Of a DNA stretch of 64,000 nt, positions 10,101 through 20,321 are shown piece after piece. Within the stretch, counting starts at the first letter, position 1. Every line of letters starts with the position of its first letter. The position numbers were made by a program, and so were the translations under genes. A model generated the notes under the pieces. That model was given only the letters and a program-made list of their open reading frames with translations. It searched no databases and was not told the origin of the DNA. This DNA comes from Bidens hawaiensis (Eukaryota > Streptophyta > Magnoliopsida > Asterales > Asteraceae), in contig JAIQDT010005484.1 in the NCBI GenBank assembly GCA_021521415.1, positions 127,001-191,000 on the forward strand, in the 5' to 3' direction.

Positions 10101-13100
10101 GGGGCCGGTTTTGGGTGGGCCCCACACCCCATAGTCTTGATCACATCATGTCATATATTTGGTAATGGATACATGATCAAAAATACCAAACATCATGGGT
10201 GTATGTGTATGTATAATGAAAATACATGATGATCAAAGATAGAACATTATTAATATACTTTCAAGTAACAAAAAACCCATACAACTTCTTCCTTTCTTTC
10301 TTTCTTGTTTACGGCCAAAAGGAAAAAGAAAGGCTCGGGTCTCGGGTTTTTCGTGTTCAAGCTTCCTAGCATAGCTCGGTGTGTGTTGGAGGCTCGGGGT
10401 ATATTCCGTTTGAGGGTTTTCCTTTGAAAGTCTAACATTCACATCATCATCTTCTTCAACCATCTACTAAACTCTTAAAGGGTTAAGAATGTAAGTGTTT
10501 ACTAGCTTGATAGTTTAGCTTTTCCGTATCATTTGATCCTTGCTTCGGGTTTCTAGTAAATAGATTATTGGTAATCTTATAACATGAATAAACTAGGTTA
10601 TTCATGAACATATACATATATAAACACATGGATACATATGTTTAGTTTGTAAATATCACGCTTCCGCCTTAATTGTGACTAGTTAAATGGTTAACTAAGT
10701 TTGTTAATTTAATAGAAACCCAACAAATGGCATCAAGAGCCGGGATACGGGAAACTAAGCTTCGGGTTCTCGGTTTTATTTTTTTCCCCTTGAAAGATTT
10801 TATACAAAAAAAATTAACATGCATGATTTTCTTTGTATTTAATCTTATTATTGTTTTTGGCTTTGTTCAAAAAAAAAAAAAAAAATAAAAAATAAAACCG
10901 AGTATATGGGCCGAAGCCCAAATCGGGTGATTTTGGGCCGAAGCCCACTTGGATATGGTTATTGGGCTAACCGGACATAAAAGGGAAAAAGCTATATGGG
11001 CCGAAGCCCATTTTTGGTTAAATGGGCCGAAGCCCGTGAGCTTTTTAATTGGGCCGAAGCCCATGTGTTTTGCACATGTGGGCCGAAGCCCATAATCATG
11101 TTATTGGGTCAAGCCCAAATTGGGTTGGGCTAGGCCCGATAAAGTCAAGGGGTTTTGGAACGGGTTCCTAAAACATAACGGGTTATGTTTGTTAAAACTA
11201 GACCGAGCCGTAGACCAAAATGGATGTTTGTTTGTGGTTGATGTTGTGATTGTAATTAATTATTCAAGTTTCGGTTTGTAATAATTAATTAGGGGCAATT
11301 TTGTAATTTTGTAATTATTTATTCATATGGGTATGTAATAAATAGATTATTTGTAATATCTTTATTTTATAGAAAAAATGTATTAGGACATTTGGTTTTG
11401 TAAAATTAAAGAAGATTGCAAAATTGGAAGTTTGGGCCTAATTGGGCCGGGTATGGTGATAATGGGTCTCACAAGCCCATTAAAGGGATTCCAGCCCAAA
11501 AGGACCTAAGCCCACCAATTGAGCCCAAATGGAAGCTTATGGAAGCTAAGGCCCAAGTTCAAGCCCAATGGATCACAACGGGGTTGAAGAAGATGCTCGA
11601 AGCATTTGGATGCGGGATCGAGTGGGAGCTACAACATCCATGTGTCATGTGTCCCTTAGGATTGGACCTAAGACACACACTTGTTTCGGCTAACAAGTGT
11701 GGTCTAATTTAGTGGCTCGTGTCTAGTATAATTATGTATGCTTGTTAATTGATTGTTTGATTGTGTGGTTGTTAGATATTAGGATATCAACTTCGTCACA
11801 TAGAATTAATTAACAAAGCATAAAACGGGTTCTAATAATTATCGGTAATTACGTGACACATAGTTTAATAAAATGGATTTATTAACTAGCCGTCTCACGC
11901 CCATAATAAAATGGCTTTATTATAAATTAGAATTTTGAAAATGGTTTCAAAATATCATGTTACTAAATGCATGTTACAACATGATTTAAAGTTTTACAAC
12001 TAGAATTATTAAAACTAAAAATCCCTTTTAAAATTAAGGATAATAAGTTAAACACCATCCTTTTTGTATAACGCTTAACATATTAGTAAGCTCTTAGTGG
12101 GAAAAAGGTCACCTAACCGCGTAAGAGTAAATTAATATGTTAAGGTAATATTGGCATATAAATGGGAAAAAGGTCACCTAACCGTTTGTATGTTAATATT
12201 ACAAGTTGATACAAGTAGGACGACTTAAATTAGAACCATGTGAAGAGGGTCACCCAAACATGGGGTCTAATAGGTGTTGATGGGATAAACATGCCGACAC
12301 GAAATATGATTTCGAACCGGTCCCATAAACTCTAGAAGTTGCAAAAGGGTTTGCAATTGTTATGAATAACTACCTTGATAAATCGACAATGGGAAAAAGG
12401 TCACCTAACCGGAGTCGGGTTTATCGTTGGATTCTAGATTTTAATTATTAATTATATTTGGTATATATATAAAAGGGTATTAATAATTAAAAAGGTAAAA
12501 CACTAAAATGAACTTAATTAAAATTCTGCAGATGGCCGCACACGTCGACGACAACATAATCCCTAACGTCCAAAATGTCTCTCTCCGATCTATTCTCGCT
12601 AAAGACCGTCTTAACCACAATAACTTTTCGGATTGGTTCCGAAATTTAAGGATTGTTCTAAAACAAGAAAAATTATATCATGTTTTGGAAACACCTATCC
12701 CCGAAGAACCGGAAGAGGGAAGTGAGGTCGAATATATGAATTGGGTCAAACTTACGGAAGATTCCATTCAAGTGTCATGCCTCATGTTGGCGACTATGGT
12801 TCCCGAAATCCAAAAGGATTTCGAAAACCATAATGCGTACGACATGATTACTCAACTTAAGGAAATGTTCCTTAAGCAATCAAGAGTTGAAAGGTTCGAA
12901 ACGGTTCGAGCCTTGCATGCATGTAGAATGGATGATAATCAACCAGTTTCAACTTATGTACTTAAGATGAAAAGTTACATTGATCGCCTCGCCAAGCTCA
13001 ATTGTCCCATCTCAAAAGAGTTAGCAACGGATTTGATCCTTAACTCTTTGTCGAAAAGGTTCGACACATTCGTGTTAAATTATAACATGAACGGGTGGGA

Positions 13101-16100
13101 CAAAACCATTGGAGAACTTCACTCAATGCTTAAAACAGCCGAGGCGAGCATGGGCAAAAGGGTTTTACCCATGTTTGCGATCAATGAAGGTAGATCCAAG
13201 AATCGATCTCAACCCAATCTTAAGGCTAAGGTAGCCAAAAGAAAGGGTCCTCCTATGCATCTTAAGGGTAAGGGCAAATCACCGGTTATGGCAAAGAAAC
13301 AAAAGGTTATGGAACCGAGGGGTCATAAGGATGATCCTTGTTTTGGTTGTGGGGAGACCGGACACTGGAAACGCAATTGCCCGGTCTACCTAAAAGAGCT
13401 AAAAGACAAGAGGAATGCGGCGCATACCTCGGGTAATGTCTTTATGATTAATGTTGAGCTAAATCTTATTTCTTCTAACACATGGGTATTGGATACCGGA
13501 TGTGGAACTCATATTTGCAATTGGTTGCAGGGGTTCAAAAAGAATGAAGACTTAAAGAAGGGCGAAGTGAATCTTTTCATGGGCAACGGTGCAAGGGTGC
13601 ACGTGGTCGCTAGAGGAGACTTCACTTTATCGCTTCCAAGTGGTTTGGAAGTTGTTTTGAGAAATGTTTTGTATGCTCCTAGTTTGACTAGGAACATTAT
13701 TTCTGTGCACCTTCTTAGACAATGTAATTTTGACTTTAAATTTGTAAGATCAGAAATGCATGTATCATCTAATGGTATCTTTTATTTTAAAGCTGTACCA
13801 AACAACGGTATTTATGAATTGGTTCATGATAATACCTTAAATAGCTCATTATATCAAACTTCTACTAAAAGACTCAAAAAGGATTTGAGTGATTCCTACA
13901 TTTGGCATTGTCGCCTTGGACACATAAACAAGAATCGTATAAATACTCTCCAAAAGAAAGGTCTTTTGAAAACAAACGAGTTAGGTTCGTTTGATGAGTG
14001 TGAATCTTGTATTCAAGGCAAGATGACCAAAGAGCCTTTCAAAGGTACAAATGAAAGGGCTAAGGATTTGTTAGGTATCATACAACCGGTGGATGGGGTT
14101 GGGGTTGGGGCTTATCTGTTCTTTCAGATCTTCAGAAAGCAGCCGAGGAGATCTCTCGCAATGTAATCCATCCTATTATTATTATTATTATGACAGAATT
14201 ACAAATTTTGTCCTTTAAAAAAGCCAAATTACTGTTCGTGTCCTTTTATAAGTTTCCTTGCAGGCGGTATCCTTTAAACATTTTTTTCCTACACGTTATG
14301 TCCTTTACGATAACTGGGTTAGAAAAACTCAGTTAAATACCCTCATGTGAGAAGCATGTGAGGGCATTTTTATCTTTTCGTCTGTACCTGCAACTTTAAA
14401 ACCCCAAGACATCTACTTCGTTAGAAAGCCACCACCACCACCGTAAAACAATCTGTGCTGCCACACCGAAAACGCCACCACTCACAGCCCAACCACCACC
14501 ACCACCACACCCTACAACAACAATGACCACTCAAATCGTCCTATTACCGACCCCCTTGTTTCTCACCGCCGAAAAACCTGGAATCACCGATGATTAGATG
14601 GTGGCGGTACTGTTGCAGGTTTTAATCCGAAAACTTGAGTCGATTGAAGCTTCTGATGGTGCGTTTTAACTTTTAATCCCTATATCAGAGATGGCGGTGA
14701 CGCTGTTGCAGGTCCGCCGGAGAAGACGAGTGAAAAGAACAAACCGGCGGAGACGGCGGCTTCTTACGAGGAGCAAGGGGGTTGATGGAAAAATCGGGTA
14801 GGAGATGTTGGTGAACGGTTGTGTGGTCAGAGATTTCGGTAGACGGTTTTGTGGCCGGAGTTGTTAGTGACGACAGTTTCCGACATTGGGTGGTGTTCAG
14901 GCATGGTGATGATGGTGGCGGCGATTCTGGCATGGTGGTTGGTGACGGTAGGGTTGGTTTATTTTTAGAGATGAACAAAAATCAGAAATTAAAACCCTAA
15001 AAAAGAGGTGTTTTGTGATAGAACCCTAATTCCAAACGAATCAGAATTGAGGACGATGGTGGATGAGGGAATCGGAGATGGAGCGGTGGCTGGTGGCGGA
15101 GCTATGGTGGCGGTGGTGATGGTGTTTGAGGAGTGGTTATGGTGATGGTGTGGTAGAACATAGAGAGAGAAGTGAGATGAGGCTGGTGTGTGTTAATAGA
15201 TACAGAAACAGAAGAAGAAGAAGTTGCAGGGTAGGTAAAAAGACAAAACTACCCTCACATGCTTCTCACGTGATGGGATTTAACAGAGTTTTTCTAACCC
15301 AGTTAGCGTAAATGATATAACTTGTAGGAAAAAAAAGTTTAAAGTACCGCCTGTAAGGAAACTTAGAAAAGGACACGAACCGTAATTTGGTAGTGACGAC
15401 AGTTTCCGACATTGGGTGGTGTTCAGGCATGGTGATGATGGTGGCGGCGATTCTGGCATGGTGGTTGGTGACGGTAGGGTTGGTTTATTTTTAGAGATGA
15501 ACAAAAATCAGAAATTAAAACCTTAAAAAAGAGGTGTTTTGTGATAGAACCCTAATTCCAAACGAATCAGAATTGAGGACGATGGTGGATGAGGGAATCG
15601 GAGATGGAGCGGTGGCTGGTGGCGGAGCTATGGTGGCGGTGGTGATGGTGTTTGAGGAGTGGTTATGGTGATGGTGTGGTAGAACATAGAGAGAGAAGTG
15701 AGATGAGGCAGGTGTGTGTTAATAGATACAGAAACAGAAGAAGAAGAAGTTGCAGGGTAGGTAAAAAGACAAAACTACCCTCACATGCTTCTCACGTGAT
15801 GGGATTTAACAGAGTTTTTCTAACCCAGTTAGCGTAAAGGATATAACTTGTAGGAAAAAAAGTTTAAAGTAACGCCTGCAAGGAAACTTAGAAAATGACA
15901 CGAACCGTAATTTGGCTTTTTTTAAAGGACAAAATTTGTAATTCTGTCTATTATATTATTATTAACTTTCACTTTGCATTGCAATTTCAAACGGCATTTG
16001 CTGCTATGCTAATTAACAGATCATGTCACTGAAACGAGAATCAAATTAGCGTGGTTTTACTTTCAATTTTATATTCAATTTTCACTATCTAGGGTTTCGT

Positions 16101-19100
16101 TTTGATCAGTCAACGTCAAATGGATTCATTTTCAGACTTCGATTGTTTATGTCTAGTTCACTAATTTTCAAATGCAAATAAATACAAGACTGTTTAATAC
16201 GTTTTAGGTTTGGCAAATTGGATTTTATTAATCCAGACTTATTGGCCGATAACAATCTGTACTGGCGGTTTGATCAATAACACTCGGAACTTTTACTTTA
16301 GTTACCTAGAGCAGTCCTAGTAGCATATTTATCGTTTATAATCATTATTACAAGTGGAGATATAATGCAAATCATTGATGATTATGTTACTAACATTGCT
16401 TAGGTAACAAAAGAATAAGTTAGGAGTGTCGTTGGTCAAACAAACTATTAGGATTTAGGAGGAATTATTTTTGACAAACGAGTAATAGTTTATTTACACT
16501 TGATTTCGCATGTATGTTTCTCCATTTCACTGATAATCATCATTACGAGTGAAATCGACTGGAGATATAATGCAAATCATTGATGGTTATGTTAATAAGA
16601 TTGCTTTTGGTTCAAACTGTTAGTTGTAATTATTATCAGCCAATGAGTAATAGTTTGGATTATAATAATCCAATTTTGACTGTTATAAGTTAAAACACTA
16701 TTAAACCTTTTTGGAATGTTCTGATGAACTATGATTTTAAACCTAGTAGCCATTAATGAAGTTTTGATAAGGATTTTGTTGCTGATTTACTTATACAATT
16801 TAGTGCAAGTGAAGATACCATTGTTGGGTTTCAGTGGTGATTAGTCAAAATTTTATTTATTAAACCCGGTTCAGTAAATGTGACAAATAATAATTAATCG
16901 TATTAATTAATAAATGCGCAGCGGAATATAAACAAATAATCAGCACCGAAACTAAACCCGACAGGATCCAGTTACAAAATCATACGAGCACGGTAATATT
17001 AAACAATATATTATTAACTACCGATGAGATAATATATACCTCGGTTAATGGATAACCGGTCGAGACACCAAGGTTCAACGAGCGAGTGCTAGTCGACGAA
17101 CCGAACAACGGGTGGTGGCTTTGCGGCAGCACCGGACTGTAGCAGTAGCGGCGGAAGCGAGCAGGTGCGGCCGTAGGGGCGGACCTGGTCGGTGGAACAA
17201 TCGGCGCGGCGTGGAGCGGGCAGCGGCGGTGGCCGACGTCTCATAGGAACGGCGACCTCGGTGGTGTTCTTTTGTTTGCTGCCGTGTGAAACAAGAATAA
17301 GAAAAAGCTGTGTAGGTTTTCGTGACCTGCCTTTTTCTTTGCTTCAAACCCTTTGTCTTAGGTTATCACATATCTTATGATTATAAATCATAATACTTGT
17401 AAAACTATAAACGGGCCTTGAAGTCTAACTCGTTCCATCTCTTGTTTAAAGCCCGAACCAGTTTATTTAATTAGTAAATAAACTATATTATTTATAACTA
17501 TTATAAATAATAAATATTTTCGTCATTACCGGTTAAGCTAGTTAAGCGGTTTATTGTTTGTTGCCCAAGGTGTAACTCTTACGGGTCATAACTCGGTCAG
17601 CCGCGTTGACTTACCTGAACCAGTCCATAAATCCAACAACCATAACGTTTGAAACGTGAAACTGACCAATTTCACATTTGAATTAACTGTTGAGTTGAAG
17701 AATCTACATGCTTGACATACAAGCTGAAAGTAAAACTCCATTTGGAAGAATGGTAGCATCATTTTTAAAGTCAAAAGTCCCACCAATTTGTGAACATCGT
17801 TGCGCAATTACTTGTTTTTTCCAATGATATGCCATTGACCTGGTCATACATTTAGTTTTTATTAACCGTTGTTTTGTGTTTACAGGCTGCTGAGGTTGCC
17901 AAGACAGCTGCAAGTAGTATCTCTGACTTGCAACATGAATTTGAAGATTCTGAATCTTCTAAGGAGGATCTTCCAGAAGCTTCTGATAAAGATCAAGAAA
18001 GTGAAGATGAAGACGATAAGAAGCGAAAGGTGGCTTTGGAGAAACTTGAGAAAGCTAGCGAGGACACATTTCTTGGCCAGGCAAGTTCTAAACAGTACTA
18101 AGAAAAACATGGCTAAGTCATTATAATGTAAACATCACACAATCATAATCTATTATTATTATAATTATCATTATGACCTCAATTGTCTTCAAATTTTGTT
18201 ACAGGGTATAAAGGCTATTGATACTTCTGTGGAGAACTTTGCTTCTGAAGCTTGGCAAGCTTTAGGTAAAGCTTGGAAAGGCGGTTCCAGTTTTGTTCAG
18301 AAGTAAGTTAACACAGTAGCATCTAATTATCAATAGTCTAATAAAATGTACAAAACAAGTGTTTGTAGGTCAAGACTCAAGACAACTTATAACCCGTTCT
18401 GACAATCTGACTCATTTCAACCCAGACCTGTTTTGACCCTTTGGTTTTAAAATGCGCGATGTGCTCTGATGCGTTTGGTCTAAAAAGCCGAGGCGTGATG
18501 CGTGCGTATCAAGTATGCACTGTGTTTGTTATTAAGAAAATACTATAAACTATCTATAGATCATATGTTGACTTGTTAACTTTCAAACACTAAAAAATTA
18601 GAGATTAAAATATATAAAGTTTTAAAAAGCTATAGTACCATTGTAGAATTTTATATGTATAACCAAAATAAGTCTTTAATTCTATGTGTACAAGCAGTCT
18701 ATGCATAAGGTACAAGTAATCTATGCAGAAACTCACTTTTACTCAGAAATGCGCGCATCAGACAGCATTGTGTGGATCGGCATTATGTGATTTAGGCGCA
18801 TCATCCTTGCATCATGGAATTGCAACACGCCACTTCACATGACGCCATCTCACATGCGCACCTGATGCGCTCATTTTAAAACCAAGTTTGACCCGTTAAG
18901 CTATGTTCTTATTAATATTTCTTCAGGCTAGAGAACTCTATACAACAAGGTGGTTTACCCGCAGCAGAATCTGTTCTAGAGGTTAGCACAAACCCTTTCT
19001 TGTCATCATCGTATTAAAAGATTCATTTTTATTGTTATGCTTAATGATATGATTCGATGGAACAGACTGGAAGAGCTTTTACTGCAAAGGGCATCCAAGT

Positions 19101-20321
19101 TCTCGAGGAAACCGTGGATCTTTTAATCACAGAATCCGGCATGGAAATTGACAAAAATGCAGGCGAAGGTGGACATGAGACAGAAGAGGGTCAGTTGTTG
19201 GAGGAGGTCACGTTTGACAGATGTTTTTACATCTATGGAGGACCAGAGCAGCTGGAGGTACTAAAGGATAAACCCTACACCCTAACACTTAAAGGCCAAA
19301 TGAAGCCTGAATCATAATATTGACTTGCAGGAACTCGAGGCACTATCAAACCATTATGCGTTATTATTTAATAGAAGAAAAACAAAGCTGTCAACGGAAG
19401 AAAAGTCTGTATATGATGTAAAGCTTAAAGAGGTCCAACAAATGCTGATATTAGAAAACGGAAATAATATGGAGAATGCACCTGATAACATGGATGATGA
19501 GATTAAGAGTTTTCACAAATCAAGTGTGAGCAAGGCTGCAGAAATGGCTGCAGGGTAATATTGTCGTTTCATCTTACTTAAATCCATCTTTTTCTCGTGT
19601 TCAAACTTCAAAGTAATCATCTATTAAGGGTATTCATGACATTTTGCAGCTTTGCAAATGCCTTAGCGGGACTGTCTACAGTTGACATTGTTCAAAAAAC
19701 TGGTGGCAGACTAGATTCTCTTCACTCTGAGGGCATTCTTGTACGAATACATTCTTTTTTCCTAGTTATCTTACAATACAAAGTCATGAAAAATTGAAAG
19801 TAAATTACCTTTTATTATCTTCATGCAGAGACTTTCAGAAACGTGCTGCATTGCATTATCTCAACTTTTGATTTTAGGGAAATCAGTTATATACAATGCA
19901 AACAAAGCCCACGATCCTGTTAATGATGAGGATATGGTGAAAATTGAATGGCCCGAGGATTCTGTTGAAAAGGCTAAAACATTGAGAATGAAAGTAGAAT
20001 CTATGACTGGATACCTGGAGGCCGTTGCAGTCAGTTTTGTTACCAGTATGTGTAGTTTATGTTTTTTTTAATATATATTCAAGATGTTATTTATCCTAAA
20101 TATGAATATGATAAACAGGCATATCAGATGTAGCAGAAGCTTATGCAGCAGCCACCAAATCTGATTCTTCCAAGGTTTTGCCAGCAAAGTCAATTCAAGA
20201 TAAAGTCAACTCGTTTTCTGAGGATCTGCGTGCTAATCAGATAGCAGCCGTGGGTAAAGTTCAGGATGGTTTACATTTCTTGGCATACGTTATCCTTTCT
20301 ACTTCAATGCCTGCTGTTTAG
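7187..20321 (+). CDS. FAM114/NOXP20-like protein, nine exons, giant first intron
   Basis: My splice model is exons 7187-7351, 17886-18080, 18205-18302, 18927-18981, 19066-19257, 19331-19554, 19650-19740, 19829-20045 and 20119-20321, giving 479 aa. All junctions keep frame. All are GT-AG except intron 2, which is GC-AG (CAG|GCAAGT). The N-terminus is Pro/Gln/Asn-rich, then GGWGWGWG followed by a helical LSVLSDLQKAAEEI segment, the signature I associate with FAM114A/NOXP20 (DUF719-type) proteins. Next come an acidic/basic coiled segment (EDEDDKKRKVALEKLEK), a repeat of the amphipathic WQALGKAWKGGSS type, and a helical C-terminal half. No transmembrane segment or catalytic motif was seen, and the function in plants is not established. 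Intron 1 is 10.5 kb and packed with insertions, while the other eight introns are about 70-630 bp. Part of exon 1 is duplicated inside intron 1. Two broken paralogues lie downstream. Confidence 0.72.
7272..9745 (+). repeat. Long direct repeat, copy 1 (exon 1 tail plus intron 1 DNA)
   Basis: This 2,474-bp stretch recurs at 14083-16556 with a constant offset of 6,811 bp from end to end, so there is no net indel. Every part I compared was identical. It contains the last 80 nt of exon 1 with its GT donor and the complete terminal-inverted-repeat element. It stops exactly where the Copia LTR begins (9746). Confidence 0.93.
7381..9137. mobile_element. Terminal-inverted-repeat element in intron 1 (MULE-like, non-coding)
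   Basis: The left arm (7381-about 7595) starts GACAGAATTACAAATTTTGT and includes phrases such as CCTCATGTGAGAAGCATGTG. The right arm (about 8935-9137) is its inverted, slightly diverged copy and ends in AATTCTGTC. The insertion is in a TAT-rich stretch, so the flanking duplication cannot be read with certainty (TATTATTAT versus TATTATATT). The middle is GGTGG/CCACC-rich. A 526-bp part including the right arm is itself tandemly duplicated (8054-8579 and 8580-9104). The short ORFs inside are not considered genes. Confidence 0.7.
9746..10725 (+). repeat. 5' LTR of the Copia element (980 bp)
   Basis: It starts TGTTGGAATACC and ends AGAAACCCAACA, so TGTTGG/CCAACA are inverted termini typical of Copia. 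The primer-binding site follows two bases later. An A-rich tract lies at about 10072-10091. No 3' LTR is present for comparison. Confidence 0.85.
10907..11092 (+). repeat. Six copies of a TGGGCCGAAGCCCA hairpin in the Copia leader
   Basis: The 14-mer occurs at 10907, 10934, 10997, 11050 and 11079, with a variant at 11023. Each copy can fold as TGGGC/GCCCA with loop CGAA. Degenerate forms (GGGTCAAGCCCA, GGGCTAGGCCC) continue to about 11140. It lies downstream of the primer-binding site, so it would be in the genomic RNA leader. The same words also match plant site II/GGGCC promoter motifs. The role is unknown. Confidence 0.85.
12099..12411 (+). repeat. Three dispersed exact copies of GGGAAAAAGGTCACCTAACC
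   Basis: Copies start at 12099, 12164 and 12391, and a degraded form (GAGGGTCACCCAAAC) lies near 12245. All are in the leader just before gag. No known function is recognised. Confidence 0.85.
12508..14166 (+). CDS. Copia gag-protease-pre-integrase polyprotein, truncated and fused to host DNA
   Basis: The frame is 552 codons. Residues about 25-230 are a UBN2/Copia-type gag region. A CCHC zinc knuckle, CFGCGETGHWKRNC, lies at about 275-288. The aspartic protease motif VLDTGCGTHIC lies at about 329-339, and the pre-integrase zinc region WHCRLGHINKNRI...CESCIQGK at about 469-507. The retroelement sequence ends at residue 525 (nt 14082). The last 27 residues are read in a foreign frame through the duplicated exon 1 segment of the FAM114-like gene, up to a stop at 14164. 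The start ATG at 12508 could be replaced by the one at 12532 (MAAHVDD). Without integrase and reverse transcriptase it cannot move by itself. Confidence 0.85.
   Translation: MNLIKILQMAAHVDDNIIPNVQNVSLRSILAKDRLNHNNFSDWFRNLRIVLKQEKLYHVLETPIPEEPEEGSEVEYMNWVKLTEDSIQVSCLMLATMVPEIQKDFENHNAYDMITQLKEMFLKQSRVERFETVRALHACRMDDNQPVSTYVLKMKSYIDRLAKLNCPISKELATDLILNSLSKRFDTFVLNYNMNGWDKTIGELHSMLKTAEASMGKRVLPMFAINEGRSKNRSQPNLKAKVAKRKGPPMHLKGKGKSPVMAKKQKVMEPRGHKDDPCFGCGETGHWKRNCPVYLKELKDKRNAAHTSGNVFMINVELNLISSNTWVLDTGCGTHICNWLQGFKKNEDLKKGEVNLFMGNGARVHVVARGDFTLSLPSGLEVVLRNVLYAPSLTRNIISVHLLRQCNFDFKFVRSEMHVSSNGIFYFKAVPNNGIYELVHDNTLNSSLYQTSTKRLKKDLSDSYIWHCRLGHINKNRINTLQKKGLLKTNELGSFDECESCIQGKMTKEPFKGTNERAKDLLGIIQPVDGVGVGAYLFFQIFRKQPRRSLAM
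14083..16556 (+). repeat. Long direct repeat, copy 2, carrying the empty Copia insertion site
   Basis: This is the same 2,474 bp as 7272-9745. It starts inside exon 1 (CAACCGGTGG), retains that exon's splice donor (after 14162) and includes a second copy of the inverted-repeat element (14192-15948). At its right end GAAATC continues directly into GACTGGAGAT with no LTR. It therefore shows the host sequence as it was before the Copia insertion. Confidence 0.92.
14192..15948. mobile_element. Second copy of the inverted-repeat element (carried by the segmental repeat)
   Basis: It matches 7381-9137 at the 6,811-bp offset, including the internal 526-bp tandem duplication. It arose by duplication of the host segment, not by transposition. 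Confidence 0.85.
16822..17638. mobile_element. Solo LTR (817 bp) with target duplication ACCAT
   Basis: It starts TGTTGGGTTTCAGTGG and ends CATAAATCCAACA. Both sides carry ACCAT (16817-16821 and 17639-17643), and no internal region remains. It belongs to the same family as 40128-40829, sharing CCTCGGTTAAT, AAGGTGTAACTCTTAC and other phrases. It sits in intron 1 of the FAM114-like gene. The GC-rich ORF-like stretch near 17080-17340 is part of the LTR. Confidence 0.93.
18440..18886. mobile_element. hAT-type MITE with 8-bp duplication TTTGACCC
   Basis: Inverted ends are TTTGGTTTTAAAATGCGC and its counterpart ending in CATTTTAAAACCAAG. Exact TTTGACCC lies at 18432-18439 and 18887-18894. It lies in intron 3 of the FAM114-like gene. 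Parts of the same element are recognisable in the equivalent intron of the module 3 pseudogene (about 49870-50090), so the insertion predates the module duplication. Confidence 0.88.

Larger units (their letters stand above)
9746..14082 (+). mobile_element. Copia LTR retrotransposon, 5' part only
   Basis: The element comprises a 5' LTR (9746-10725), a Met-tRNA-type primer-binding site (TGGCATCAAGAGCC at about 10728), a 1.8-kb leader and a gag-protease-pre-integrase frame. It then breaks off at 14082, before the integrase core. Integrase, reverse transcriptase, RNase H and the 3' LTR are absent. The break joins directly to the second copy of host segment 7272-9745. The preserved open frame suggests a young insertion. 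Confidence 0.9.

Noticed and set aside
10233..10463. Minus-strand ORFs in the Copia LTR
   Set aside because: They lie wholly inside the LTR, overlap each other in different frames and have no recognised domain.
10907..12411. CRISPR-like spaced repeats
   Set aside because: The repeats are short with irregular spacing, are inside a plant retroelement leader, and have no cas genes.
17075..17380. GC-rich ORFs on both strands
   Set aside because: They lie inside the solo LTR 16822-17638. The relative at 40128-40829 has an equivalent GC-rich patch in another frame.
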